Shown here piece after piece: positions 44,886 to 52,333 of a DNA stretch of 64,000 bases (within the stretch, counting starts at the first letter, position 1; every line of letters begins with the position of its first letter). The notes beneath the pieces are model-generated. The model saw only the letters and a list, made by a program, of their open reading frames with translations, did not search any database and had not been told where the DNA came from. The stretch is from IMG/VR virus record IMGVR_UViG_3300007512_002660, positions 1-64,000 of that record; one strand, given 5' to 3'. This DNA comes from a virus. Both the position numbers and the translations under genes were made by a program.

Positions 44886-44919
44886 CTACCCAAACGAAAG
44901 ACATAAGGGAGAAACCAAA

Positions 44920-45039
44920 ATGACCAAGACCCAGACCAGCCAGAAGCCCTACGTCAGTCAAACCGGCAGCAAGTACCATGTGCTCAACAGCCGGGGCAAA
45001 GTTGCGGCGACGTTCACCAGCATCTCACTTTCGGCGTGA
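44920..45039 (+). CDS. Small polar protein of 39 aa
   Basis: ATG 44920 follows AAGGGAGA. MTKTQTSQKPYVSQTGSKYHVLN...SLSA reads as a short beta hairpin domain. It is followed 3 nt later by the next gene. Confidence 0.6.
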   Translation: MTKTQTSQKPYVSQTGSKYHVLNSRGKVAATFTSISLSA

Positions 45040-45042
45040 ATA

Positions 45043-45258
45043 ATGGCGACTAGAACTTCAAAGCTCAAGGCAATCATCCCGGGAAACTGGGGTTACCAGA
45101 AGGTTGAGATATACTTTGGCCAGGTGCGGGTGACTAGCTGTCAGCAGTGGGTGATGGCCGGTGAACTGATGCAGCACATAGAAGGTGGATCGGTGTGGGA
45201 GTTTAGGTATCGTGAGGGAGATGTGCTGCGCGGATATCCTGTAAAGCATCACCGGTGA
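45043..45258 (+). CDS. Small hypothetical protein
   Basis: The 71 aa protein MATRTSKLKAIIPGNWGYQKVEIYFGQVRVTSC, then WEFRYREGDVLRGYPVKHHR, is beta-rich and basic. The 3' end holds the next -35 box. Confidence 0.65.
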   Translation: MATRTSKLKAIIPGNWGYQKVEIYFGQVRVTSCQQWVMAGELMQHIEGGSVWEFRYREGDVLRGYPVKHHR

Positions 45259-45267
45259 TGGTATAAT
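45239..45267 (+). promoter_or_regulatory. Early-type promoter
   Basis: CTGTAA (45239-45244), 17 nt, TATAAT (45262-45267) preceded by GATGG. Confidence 0.82.
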
Positions 45268-45293
45268 ACATACACCAACCAAGGAGGCCCACA

Positions 45294-45539
45294 GTGGCTA
45301 TCAGAACTTTCAATTGTCGCTTTAACTCACTGACCACACATACAAAAAAGACGTTCCACGTCCATGTGAAGTGGTGGGCATTTGACGATGATCGGCTCAA
45401 TGCCCGGGGACCGGCGAGGCTGAATGAGGCCAACGTTGAGGTCCGGGCAGGAGATGCCGCGAAAGCCAGGGCACTGGTTGTCCGTGAGTGGAACGGTGTA
45501 TCATCGTTCATCGGCCAGGCCGAAGAGGTGGCAGTATGA
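45294..45539 (+). CDS. Small hypothetical protein
   Basis: The GTG start follows CCAAGGAGG. The 81 aa protein MAIRTFNCRFNSLTTHTKKTFHV, then AKARALVVREWNGVSS, has an alpha/beta pattern. The stop overlaps the next start (ATGA). Confidence 0.68.
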   Translation: MAIRTFNCRFNSLTTHTKKTFHVHVKWWAFDDDRLNARGPARLNEANVEVRAGDAAKARALVVREWNGVSSFIGQAEEVAV

Positions 45540-45661
45540 AGTACTACTGCCCAACTTGCGGATATGCAACAATTCACAGACTGTGGCATCGGTGCCCAGC
45601 TTGTGGTTCTAGTCATCAACCGAAGGAGGTGGCAAGTGAAGCTATTCCTGTGGAAGCTTAG
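45536..45661 (+). CDS. Zinc-ribbon mini-protein, paralogue of 44491-44595
   Basis: The 41 aa protein MKYYCPTCGYATIHRLWHRCPACGSSHQPKE has two C-x2-C knuckles with the same spacing as the 44491 product. It overlaps the next gene by 26 nt in another frame. Confidence 0.68.
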   Translation: MKYYCPTCGYATIHRLWHRCPACGSSHQPKEVASEAIPVEA

Positions 45662-45941
45662 TCAAGACGTCAACAATGATTACGACACGTACAGCGATGC
45701 TGTTGTGGTGTCGAGCAACCCAGTCGCAGCTAAGAGGATCCATCCGAGCGTCGATAGCCAGACAGGTGAGATGATGTTCCGGTGGGTCGAGGGAGAAGGT
45801 TGGCGCTGGACCCATGACGGAGAGCGCTATAGCAATGGCTGCTGGGCTGACCCGAAGGACATTCAGGTCACATGTGTCGGTGAGGCAGCTGACTGGTTAG
45901 GTGAGGGTGCAGTGGTTTGTCGGTCCTTTCATGCTGGGTGA
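45636..45941 (+). CDS. Hypothetical protein
   Basis: GTG 45636 follows CGAAGGAGG. The 101 aa protein VKLFLWKLSQDVNNDYDTYSD, then FRWVEGEGWRWTHDGERYSNG, is Trp-rich and beta-like; it resembles small phage proteins of unknown role. It is co-transcribed with the zinc-ribbon gene. Confidence 0.68.
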   Translation: MKLFLWKLSQDVNNDYDTYSDAVVVSSNPVAAKRIHPSVDSQTGEMMFRWVEGEGWRWTHDGERYSNGCWADPKDIQVTCVGEAADWLGEGAVVCRSFHAG

Positions 45942-45942
45942 C

Positions 45943-45971
45943 GTGCAATTCTCACATCCCCGTGGTATAAT
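45943..45971 (+). promoter_or_regulatory. Early-type promoter
   Basis: GTGCAA (45943-45948), 17 nt, TATAAT (45966-45971) preceded by CGTGG. Confidence 0.85.
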
Positions 45972-45994
45972 ATAGAAGTAATCAAGGAGATTCC

Positions 45995-46450
45995 ATGAAC
46001 TTCACCGCTCGCGAAAACAGCCTCCTCTCCAACACCGACGTCCTGGGTTACATCCAGGCGAAGAACGCCGAGCGCGACGCGCAGGCGAAGGCCGAGGGCT
46101 GGGAGTTCTGGACACTGATGCCTGAAGGTAATCTGTTCGTGGCGGAGTTCGCCAACGTCTATGAGCTGGAGATGCGCTACGCTCGCGGCACCTACAGCGA
46201 CGTGTACAAGGAGTGGTGCGGCATCCGCCCGTCCATCCCGCAGGGTCTGACCCTGACTCAGCTGGAGGCAGAGATCGAGCAGCTGTCCGAGATGGCAGCT
46301 GAGTCCCACAAGGCGGACCTTGAGTGGCAGGCCGAGATGGACCGCCAGGATCGTGAGGCTATCGCGATGGGTCTGGCTGAGCCGACCGAGGAGACAGAGT
46401 TGGAGCAGTGGGAAATCTATGAGGCGAAAGCCGAAGCGGAGGGATACTAA
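45995..46450 (+). CDS. Hypothetical acidic protein, probably highly expressed
   Basis: ATG 45995 follows TCAAGGAGA. The 151 aa protein has strong GC-ending codon bias like the 42100 gene. The C-terminal half is a long acidic helix (LEAEIEQLSEMAAESHKADLE). It may be a DNA-mimic-like or host-inhibitor protein, but this is a guess from charge alone. Confidence 0.72.
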   Translation: MNFTARENSLLSNTDVLGYIQAKNAERDAQAKAEGWEFWTLMPEGNLFVAEFANVYELEMRYARGTYSDVYKEWCGIRPSIPQGLTLTQLEAEIEQLSEMAAESHKADLEWQAEMDRQDREAIAMGLAEPTEETELEQWEIYEAKAEAEGY

Positions 46451-46463
46451 GATGGAGGAATCT

Positions 46464-46640
46464 ATGCATCGTATTTATGTTGCCTGGGAGGGAGGTTACT
46501 TTGTTACCTCTCTTAACAACTCGAACTTTCATGCCGACCTTCAAGAGATGGTTGCAGATCTAGGACCACCTACTACGGTGGAGTTTCGGCATACGGACGA
46601 AGGTTGGTATGTAGAACCAGAGGAAGAGGAGAAGTCGTGA
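46464..46640 (+). CDS. Small hypothetical protein
   Basis: ATG 46464 was chosen because GGAGG lies 5 nt upstream; ATG 46452 would put that site inside the gene. The 58 aa protein MHRIYVAWEGGYFVTSLNNS, then VEFRHTDEGWYVE, ends acidic. It overlaps the next start by 4 nt. Confidence 0.65.
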   Translation: MHRIYVAWEGGYFVTSLNNSNFHADLQEMVADLGPPTTVEFRHTDEGWYVEPEEEEKS

Positions 46641-46804
46641 CCAAGTATCAAGTACACTATGAGAAGGCAACCTGCAAAGGTATCAAGCGTGGCATACGCA
46701 CAGTCAAGGCTCGCAATGAGGCTGAGGCTAAGCTGAAGGTGGCCTCTGTGGTTGATGGAAGCTTTGGTCACTGGGTTAACCGGCTCGCAAACGAGGCGCT
46801 ATAA
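46637..46804 (+). CDS. Small hypothetical protein
   Basis: GTG 46637 gives 55 aa: VTKYQVHYEKATCKGIKRGIRTVKARNEAEAKLKV, an alpha/beta layout typical of small phage proteins that carry an A-x-N-x-x-E-A-x-x-K-[LV] helix. The function is unknown. Confidence 0.65.
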   Translation: MTKYQVHYEKATCKGIKRGIRTVKARNEAEAKLKVASVVDGSFGHWVNRLANEAL

Positions 46805-46807
46805 ATA

Positions 46808-47170
46808 ATGAAAAGAACTAGACGCGATACGGTCAGGAGACTCTACAGGGAAGCGATCCTTGAGTACTTCGGGGAGTCAGACCACCTAAGGGAGGCAGTA
46901 AAGAGAGATGTGCACTGCGCTAACAAGGCTCCAGGGGAGTGGGTAGGTGCTCACGGTGTCCTAGAGATCTACTGTGAGGGAGGGATCCCGAATGCTTCAG
47001 ATATAATCGAGCCAGGCTGGTACGGCCTCGAAGGCCCTACACACTATAACAGCGACACCTGGGCCAAGGTAGATGACTGGGTGAATCTGGGACTAGCTGC
47101 TCTCGGCAAGACAGATCGTGTCCACCACGAGCCCTGGAACAGTGCAGTGATCGGGGTCTACTGGTCCTAA
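46808..47170 (+). CDS. Hypothetical protein with a degenerate tag-like start
   Basis: MKRTRRDTVRRLYREAILEYFGES is a basic amphipathic helix similar in layout to the cargo tag but without the ITRRQL core. The 120 aa body has DVHCANKAPGEWVGAHGVLE and WYGLEGPTHYNSDTW. It is the last gene before the GGGCC island. Confidence 0.65.
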   Translation: MKRTRRDTVRRLYREAILEYFGESDHLREAVKRDVHCANKAPGEWVGAHGVLEIYCEGGIPNASDIIEPGWYGLEGPTHYNSDTWAKVDDWVNLGLAALGKTDRVHHEPWNSAVIGVYWS

Positions 47171-47385
47171 CATCCTAGACCCAGGGACCCAGGGCCCTTC
47201 TACAGGGCCTTCATACAGGGCCCTATTTCTGTGCATCTAGCTCGGATAGGGGCCTAGGGCCCCCCTCAAAAAAGGGCTAAAAAGAGCCCTATAGAGCCCC
47301 AGGGGGTAGGGGCCCCCCAGGGCCCCCGGCAGGCTCAGTGGGCCCTCTGGGGCCTCCTGGAGGGGGCTAAGGCTCTTAACCGATC
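47171..47385 (+). repeat. GGGCC-rich intergenic island
   Basis: About ten GGGCC words, several as GGGCCC, fill a 215 bp gap without genes (for example near 47191, 47206, 47218, 47239, 47246, 47310, 47319 and 47340). Many can pair with each other, so a strongly folded RNA is possible. It marks the border between the GC-rich early region and the AT-rich cargo region. Confidence 0.75.
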
Positions 47386-47406
47386 ACGACAAATTTCCAA
47401 AAACTT

Positions 47407-47595
47407 CTAGTCAGCTTCCTGGTTTCCTGTGCTGAAGTCTCTTGGTTCGTACAGCTCTATAGTTTCAGACACGTGGTTATTACTGGTCATTGCACCAGCA
47501 GCACCCATCTTGATTAGAACATAGATGGTAAACATTGCTCCTGCTAGGGCCCACGCCATTGCAACTACCAAGGGATGTTCATCACTATGATTCAT
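47407..47595 (-). CDS. Possible small membrane protein
   Basis: The 62 aa protein on the minus strand has MNHSDEHPLVVAMAWALAGAMFTIYVLIKMGAAG, one membrane helix, and a polar tail. No good ribosome-binding site is seen. It sits between two plus-strand blocks, so it may be a lone gene. Confidence 0.45.
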   Translation of the reverse strand: MNHSDEHPLVVAMAWALAGAMFTIYVLIKMGAAGAMTSNNHVSETIELYEPRDFSTGNQEAD

Positions 47596-47744
47596 CGTAC
47601 GGCAATAAGTATTACTCCCAGAAGAAAGAAGCTAAAATCTGGGCTGGAATCAAAAAGGAAAAGCTCATTTTTTGTCAAAAATTTCCGGAGAAAATTTAAA
47701 AACCATTCCATATGTATAAAGGATCATCATCAGGAGACAAAGGG

Positions 47745-48230
47745 ATGAGAGTTACTCGCAAGCAGTTAAGAAAAATAATCCGGGAAGAATCCTTCAGGGC
47801 ACTTAGGGAGCAAACAGCACCTGAGCCCCCAGAGCCAGGAGAGGAAGATGAAGAAGATGAAGAGAGAGACTATGGAGACAGCCGAGCCGGACGACCAGAC
47901 CCGAAAGCTGTCCCCTGGAGGAAAATTACTGAAGAGATGGCTGGACAGGGCGGTAAGCTCGTTGCCATGGACAAGGGTTCCGGTCTTGGACAGGTTTACT
48001 TTTTTGGTGTTGGAGATCACCCCCCGAAAGGGTGGCCAGTCAAAATGCTCATGCGAGTAAAGAATGAAAAAGGACAAAGTGCCAAGGAGCTTGGAATAGA
48101 GATACGAAGGGTCGGAAGTGCTGTAAGTGGAAATAAGAATGTGAAGCTCGGTCGAGCAAGCACAGACTTTGAGATGGTTTCAGATGCTGAGCTTATCTTT
48201 GTTGCTTACAATGCAAATGCAGACTTCTAA
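47745..48230 (+). CDS. Tagged protein, predicted capsid cargo
   Basis: ATG 47745 follows CAGGAGACAAAGG and gives MRVTRKQLRKIIREESFRALREQTAPE, with a cut predicted after LRE. A Pro-Glu-acidic linker (EPGEEDEEDEERD) precedes a domain with ITEEMAGQGGKLVAMDKGSG and WPVKMLMRVKNEKG. The function is unknown. ATG 47712 upstream would break the tag alignment. Confidence 0.8.
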   Translation: MRVTRKQLRKIIREESFRALREQTAPEPPEPGEEDEEDEERDYGDSRAGRPDPKAVPWRKITEEMAGQGGKLVAMDKGSGLGQVYFFGVGDHPPKGWPVKMLMRVKNEKGQSAKELGIEIRRVGSAVSGNKNVKLGRASTDFEMVSDAELIFVAYNANADF

Positions 48231-48238
48231 GGTTAAAA

Positions 48239-48787
48239 ATGAAAATTACACGTAGACAGCTAAGAATGCTTATTGAAAAAGTTCTAAGAGAGCAGACCGC
48301 CTCTGTCTCACCTTCACAGGCCCAAATCGAAAAGAACCTTGAGAAGTTGGCGAAGGGCCCTCCCGTGCTCACCCATCTGGGGACGGATCCCGGAAAAGAG
48401 AGCGTTTTCGACAAAGTCTCAGATGATGAATTTCCCAAGCAGATGGCCGGGGTATTGGCACTTGAAATGATAAAGTCTACCAGAAAGACAAAGAGAGCTG
48501 CACGGAAAGCAGGTGTTGATAGGGTGGCTGATTTCTATGATGGAATAGAGCTACTAAGGACCGATGATTCTCGAGGGCAAGGGGTAACAGAGCTTGTGTA
48601 CACTGTCGACTTAGGGGACCAGACTCTCAAGGACGCATGGGTAGATAGTTACAATAAGTTCAATTCAAGTGCCCTGGATAGAATAATGCGTAATCATGAC
48701 AAGACAGGTCAATATTCTGTCGGAAGCTTTGGGAACGCTGATGGGACTGCTATCCAGATCGGAATCATTGACAGCCAGACAAAGTAA
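48239..48787 (+). CDS. Tagged protein, predicted capsid cargo
   Basis: Tag MKITRRQLRMLIEKVLREQTASV, with a cut predicted after LRE (about residue 18). The body is mixed alpha/beta (VLALEMIKSTRKTKRAARKAGV). It starts 8 nt after the previous stop. The function is unknown. Confidence 0.8.
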   Translation: MKITRRQLRMLIEKVLREQTASVSPSQAQIEKNLEKLAKGPPVLTHLGTDPGKESVFDKVSDDEFPKQMAGVLALEMIKSTRKTKRAARKAGVDRVADFYDGIELLRTDDSRGQGVTELVYTVDLGDQTLKDAWVDSYNKFNSSALDRIMRNHDKTGQYSVGSFGNADGTAIQIGIIDSQTK

Positions 48788-48856
48788 GTCAATTTAACTC
48801 ATAAGTTTTAATACCATTAGAATACATATAATAGTCATTGATCAGGAGACAGAGAG

Positions 48857-49126
48857 ATGAAAATCACAAGAAGCCGGCTAAGAAAGATTATACTTGAAAC
48901 AGTAGTTAATGAAGGTGATTCAGGTGCCGGAAGAGGTAAGATTCTGAATGCCATAGAAGATGTATATGGAGTCGATCAGCAAGAGGCCCAGCAGATATGG
49001 GCTACTGTACCGGAAGATAGGGCTGCGCAAGCAGTCCAGCTTGCATCGTCAGACTGGGTCACAGAAGAACTAGTTGAGTCCATCATCAGAGCTCTTCAGG
49101 AGCGCGGTCATCTTCGTAGAAGCTAG
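48857..49126 (+). CDS. Tagged small protein, predicted capsid cargo
   Basis: ATG 48857 follows CAGGAGACAGAG, the same leader words as at 47745. Tag MKITRSRLRKIILETVVNEGDSG, with a cut predicted after VNE. The 66 aa rest is helical (AQQIWATVPEDRAAQAVQLA). Confidence 0.8.
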   Translation: MKITRSRLRKIILETVVNEGDSGAGRGKILNAIEDVYGVDQQEAQQIWATVPEDRAAQAVQLASSDWVTEELVESIIRALQERGHLRRS

Positions 49127-49160
49127 GACCAGGTCAATTTAAAAATTTCTTTAAGAAATT

Positions 49161-49189
49161 TTGTAAACTTCCCTCAGATATAGTAGAAT
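49161..49189 (+). promoter_or_regulatory. Early-type promoter, weaker
   Basis: TTGTAA (49161-49166), 17 nt, TAGAAT (49184-49189). It precedes the isolated gene at 49249. Confidence 0.65.
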
Positions 49190-49248
49190 TTAATATTGGA
49201 TCGGTCATCGGTCCAATTTTTTATGCTTATATACAAGGAGAAAAAAGC

Positions 49249-49488
49249 ATGTCATTTACCAAGTCAAAGTCCACGAAGCGCTTCAGCTTCGATATTAGCC
49301 GCAACCTCACTGCAAAGAAGGCCGGTAGCAACACTGTTACCATTGCAACCAACCCGATCGCAGAGGGCCGATACAGTTATGGAGGTACCCAACTTACCAT
49401 GACAGTGCGTGAGGCACAGGCACTTCGTAGCTTTCTCAATGAGAATCTTACCCCGGTAAGCTACGACAGCGGCGAAGGAATTGGCTAG
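49249..49488 (+). CDS. Small hypothetical protein with its own promoter and terminator
   Basis: ATG 49249 gives 79 aa: MSFTKSKSTKRFSFDISRNL, then GRYSYGGTQLTMTVREAQALRSFL. The last helix (T-V-R-E-A-x-x-L-x-x-F-L) is a pattern common in small phage proteins. The gene is a stand-alone transcription unit between cargo genes. Confidence 0.72.
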   Translation: MSFTKSKSTKRFSFDISRNLTAKKAGSNTVTIATNPIAEGRYSYGGTQLTMTVREAQALRSFLNENLTPVSYDSGEGIG

Positions 49489-49508
49489 CATCAAGACTTA
49501 GTCATCTA

Positions 49509-49538
49509 AAAGGCCTGGCTAGACACCAGGCCTTTTTT
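49509..49538 (+). terminator. Rho-independent terminator
   Basis: AGGCCTGG (49511-49518) pairs with CCAGGCCT (49526-49533), followed by a run of T. Confidence 0.9.
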
Positions 49539-49562
49539 ATTTTTAAAATCAGCATCTAAGTG

Positions 49563-49571
49563 ATAGTTATA
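49563..49571 (+). promoter_or_regulatory. Candidate late promoter element
   Basis: ATAGTTATA, 28 nt before the tagged gene at 49600; TAGGAGAAA follows. Confidence 0.45.
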
Positions 49572-49599
49572 AATGTGACTAACGCAAATAGGAGAAAAA

Positions 49600-50091
49600 A
49601 TGCGTAAACTTAAGATTAATGAGCTAAGACAGCTAATCAAAGAGGAGGCCGACACCGACGAAGAGGGTGAGGAGGGCAGCGAGGCTGTTGATGAGCAACA
49701 TCAACCCAGAGCTGGCAAGTTTAAGACACCAGCTGAGTACATCGCCAGCGGTCACGAGGACACCTTTCTTGAAGTCACCGGACGCCTCATGGGATACAAG
49801 AAGCTCTGGGAAGGTACATGGGGCACCAAGGGAGTCGAAGAAATGGCTAAGCAGCAGGCGAGATTCTCCGGTGGCGAACTTAGCTACCATGAGCTGGATG
49901 TAGGTGGCCTGAGATTCTGGCTCACCATAGGAACGGTCCTATCAGATTACCACGACGGCAGCGTCGGCGCTAACGTCATCGAGGAGCTTGAGTCTGACGG
50001 GATCATCGACGGTAGTTTCAGGAGAGTGAGCAGCAACATGGGAATTAGCCTCGTAGCCCTAAACGGTTGGGCTAACAGGGAAGGGATCTAG
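49600..50091 (+). CDS. Tagged protein, paralogue of 51871-52302
   Basis: Tag-like start MRKLKINELRQLIKEEAD, then an acidic stretch and VDEQHQPRAG, the usual phrase after a predicted cut. The body (AEYIASGHEDTFLEVTGRLMG ... LSDYHDGSVGANVIEELESDG) aligns with the 51871 product (AEYISGGHEGVFMEVMGALA ... CSDYFDGSSGAKTFEELEADN). These two are a duplicated cargo pair; the function is unknown. Confidence 0.82.
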   Translation: MRKLKINELRQLIKEEADTDEEGEEGSEAVDEQHQPRAGKFKTPAEYIASGHEDTFLEVTGRLMGYKKLWEGTWGTKGVEEMAKQQARFSGGELSYHELDVGGLRFWLTIGTVLSDYHDGSVGANVIEELESDGIIDGSFRRVSSNMGISLVALNGWANREGI

Positions 50092-50111
50092 GACCTTTAA
50101 GGCACCAATCA

Positions 50112-50435
50112 ATGAAGATCACGCGGGGACAGCTTAGGCACATACTCCAGGAGGAGATGACACGGGCATTGCGTGAAGACGGTCACACCGATATCCCCTC
50201 AGCACAAAGGGCCATGATGACCTCGATGGAGGACGCGACAGACATTTTAAACGCGTTAGCCCATGCTGATGGCGGTCACCACCTGCCCTCCTGGTGGATG
50301 AAGAAGGTGCACTTAGCCGCGGATTACCTTAATGTGACTCGCGATTATCTCGTCACTAAGCCTCATACGGGACAACAAATTTCTGAAGAGGAGGGTTCCG
50401 GTGGATGCGACTGTGGTTGCGGTAACTGCGGCTAG
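50112..50435 (+). CDS. Tagged protein with a Cys-rich tail
   Basis: Tag MKITRGQLRHILQEEMTRALREDGHT, with a cut predicted after LRE. The tail GGCDCGCGNCG packs four Cys in nine residues, a possible metal-binding end. The next gene starts inside this tail. Confidence 0.78.
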   Translation: MKITRGQLRHILQEEMTRALREDGHTDIPSAQRAMMTSMEDATDILNALAHADGGHHLPSWWMKKVHLAADYLNVTRDYLVTKPHTGQQISEEEGSGGCDCGCGNCG

Positions 50436-50709
50436 ATCCGGCAGCGCAGGTAAGGTCACCCTGCGTAAGCGGGACCTGATTGAATTAATTAAATGCGATG
50501 TTGTCGATCTCACCGAGGGTGCCTTCCGGGTCGTGCTTGACTCTGACGACGGCGGCACTCTCATTAACGTCATGCTCGAGGATCACGCCAACACGCATGA
50601 GATCATGAAAGAGCTGTATCTGGCCTATCCTGGTCAGCGCCTGGTAATCACCAAGGTCCCACTTGGGTGGTTAAAGGTGTTTATGCCATTAAATAGCCAC
50701 AGAGACTGA
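50401..50709 (+). CDS. Hypothetical protein without tag
   Basis: GTG 50401 follows GAGGAGGG and overlaps the upstream gene by 35 nt. The 102 aa protein MDATVVAVTAARSGSAGKVTL, then FRVVLDSDDGGTLINVMLEDH, is an alpha/beta domain. The function is unknown. Confidence 0.68.
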   Translation: MDATVVAVTAARSGSAGKVTLRKRDLIELIKCDVVDLTEGAFRVVLDSDDGGTLINVMLEDHANTHEIMKELYLAYPGQRLVITKVPLGWLKVFMPLNSHRD

Positions 50710-50738
50710 TTTTGAGCGTGTAGTTTCAATTCTCGATC

Positions 50739-50747
50739 ATATTTATT
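50739..50747 (+). promoter_or_regulatory. Candidate late promoter element
   Basis: ATATTTATT, 17 nt before GTG 50765, with GAGGGG between. Confidence 0.4.
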
Positions 50748-50764
50748 ACATGAGGGGTATCGCC

Positions 50765-51115
50765 GTGAGAATCACATTGCAAGAGCTACGTCAAATAATC
50801 TCTGCGGAGATCAGTGGGCTAAGTGAGGATATGAGGACACCCGAATTCATGAGTATGACGCAGGGTGCGAGACTCGGGGGATCGGAGGAATCCGAAGTGG
50901 AGCAAGAGGTCTCTCTTGCGACGCTCGGAGAAAGAGTTCTATTGGGTCTTTTTGGCATTAGGGGATCTCTTGAGACAGTATTATCTGAGATTGAGGATAT
51001 GGCTAACCACCACGAATCACAGTCTCGGGGTCTAGAGATGCAATTTGCTGATAGTCATGCGGAACTAGCCATGGTTTTATCAAATCTTGAGCAAGCAATT
51101 GATAGGATGAAGTGA
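50765..51115 (+). CDS. Tagged protein, predicted capsid cargo
   Basis: GTG 50765 (MRITLQELRQIISAEISGLSEDMR) was chosen because it aligns with the tag and follows GAGGGG; ATG 50750 is an alternative. A cut is predicted after LSE. The rest is helical with a coiled-coil end. Confidence 0.75.
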   Translation: MRITLQELRQIISAEISGLSEDMRTPEFMSMTQGARLGGSEESEVEQEVSLATLGERVLLGLFGIRGSLETVLSEIEDMANHHESQSRGLEMQFADSHAELAMVLSNLEQAIDRMK

Positions 51116-51125
51116 GGGGAATGAT

Positions 51126-51278
51126 ATGGAAAGAATAAAAAAAATTTTTCGAAACCTGAATTCAAAAATGGAGTGGCGAGGTATCACACCCAACGATATT
51201 ATGATGTCAATTTTTTCTCTGGGAGTCCTGGCTGGTTTTATTTTTTGGATTGCGATAGGCTTTTTATCCCAGACATAA
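51126..51278 (+). CDS. Small single-helix membrane protein
   Basis: ATG 51126 gives 50 aa with a basic start (MERIKKIFRNLNSKM) and one membrane helix (IFSLGVLAGFIFWIAIGFL). GAGGGGAATGAT lies upstream. Its stop contains the candidate late element at 51278. It could be a holin-like peptide. Confidence 0.62.
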   Translation: MERIKKIFRNLNSKMEWRGITPNDIMMSIFSLGVLAGFIFWIAIGFLSQT

Positions 51279-51286
51279 TATTTAAT
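51278..51286 (+). promoter_or_regulatory. Candidate late promoter element
   Basis: ATATTTAAT, 31 nt before GTG 51318, with CGGGAGA between. Confidence 0.45.
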
Positions 51287-51317
51287 CCTATATCACTAAC
51301 ACACGGGAGATGTAACA

Positions 51318-51845
51318 GTGAAAAACTTAACCAAAAAAGGTCTTCAAAAATTGATTCTTCAAGAGGCCAAGAAACTTAATAGTAAAAAAAGAGCCCTCAA
51401 CGAATCGGTCTTGATTGATAATAGCAGGGGAAGTAGAAAAAATCTTAGAACAATGATTCTCAGAGAGGCCAAAAAGATGGGTATCGTTGATGCACCCAAA
51501 GAAAACTGGCCCAGGCCTGGTGACAAAGTATCAGATATTGCAAATAAGGCTGAGTTCTCTAAGATGAAGGTTGACAAGGAAGCAGCGAAGCTCGTTTCTC
51601 ACAGCTGTGCCAATCACGTCCTGATGGAATCACCTGGTGATCAGAAGACTCACGGTATTTCAGAAAAACACTCCCTTGGAACCTGTGTCTGGCACTCACT
51701 CAACGAATCAGGTCACGTCTCCCATTACGATGTTCGATTTGGTGATAAGGTTGTCAAGAACATCCCGGCTAGCAGACTAATCGTAATATCTGAAAGAAGC
51801 CATCAACATGAAACCCGTTCAAAAAGAAAGTCTAAGAAAAGCTAA
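51318..51845 (+). CDS. Tagged protein with two tag-like helices
   Basis: The GTG start gives MKNLTKKGLQKLILQEAKKLN, then RALNES (possible cut after LNE), then a second similar helix (RKNLRTMILREAKKMG). The C-terminal domain has HSCANHVLMESP and CVWHSLNESGHVSHYDVRFGD, rich in His. The tail is basic. The function is unknown. Confidence 0.75.
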   Translation: MKNLTKKGLQKLILQEAKKLNSKKRALNESVLIDNSRGSRKNLRTMILREAKKMGIVDAPKENWPRPGDKVSDIANKAEFSKMKVDKEAAKLVSHSCANHVLMESPGDQKTHGISEKHSLGTCVWHSLNESGHVSHYDVRFGDKVVKNIPASRLIVISERSHQHETRSKRKSKKS

Positions 51846-51870
51846 ATTTCAGAAAACTATAGGAAAAAAA

Positions 51871-52302
51871 ATGAAAATTTCAATGAATCAACTTAAGAGC
51901 ATCATCAGAGAGGAATCATCTCGAATGAGAGAGCAGCACCAACCCAGGTCAGGAGGAGGAAAAACCGCGGCTGAGTACATCTCCGGAGGACATGAGGGCG
52001 TATTTATGGAGGTAATGGGAGCTCTCGCTGCATGTGATAAAATATGGGATTGGGTCGAAGGGCAGGTAAGCAACTATGCAAGAATTAATCAGGGTCCAGT
52101 GTCTACTAGCAGCGGTACAGATTATCATGACATTTTAGTTGTTGGGGCAGTCTGCAGTGATTACTTTGACGGTAGTTCAGGTGCAAAAACTTTTGAGGAG
52201 CTTGAAGCGGACAATAAGATTGACGGCTCCTGGAGAAAAGCAGCAGCTAGCGATGGGTTTAGCCTGATGTGGGCCAACGGAATTAAACAGAAGAATTGTT
52301 AA
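51871..52302 (+). CDS. Tagged protein, paralogue of 49600-50091
   Basis: ATG 51871 gives MKISMNQLKSIIREESSRMREQHQPRS, with a cut predicted after MRE. It aligns with the 49600 product along its length but has extra Cys (ACDKIW, AVCSDYF, KQKNC). It partly overlaps no neighbour once this start is used. Confidence 0.8.
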   Translation: MKISMNQLKSIIREESSRMREQHQPRSGGGKTAAEYISGGHEGVFMEVMGALAACDKIWDWVEGQVSNYARINQGPVSTSSGTDYHDILVVGAVCSDYFDGSSGAKTFEELEADNKIDGSWRKAAASDGFSLMWANGIKQKNC

Positions 52303-52333
52303 ATAAATAGTTTGATTATTTTTTAAACTTTTC

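Noticed and set aside
51173-51379. 68 aa frame overlapping the small membrane gene at 51126
   Set aside because: ATG 51126 starts a 50 aa membrane protein that fits the gap; the longer frame has no start signal and random composition.
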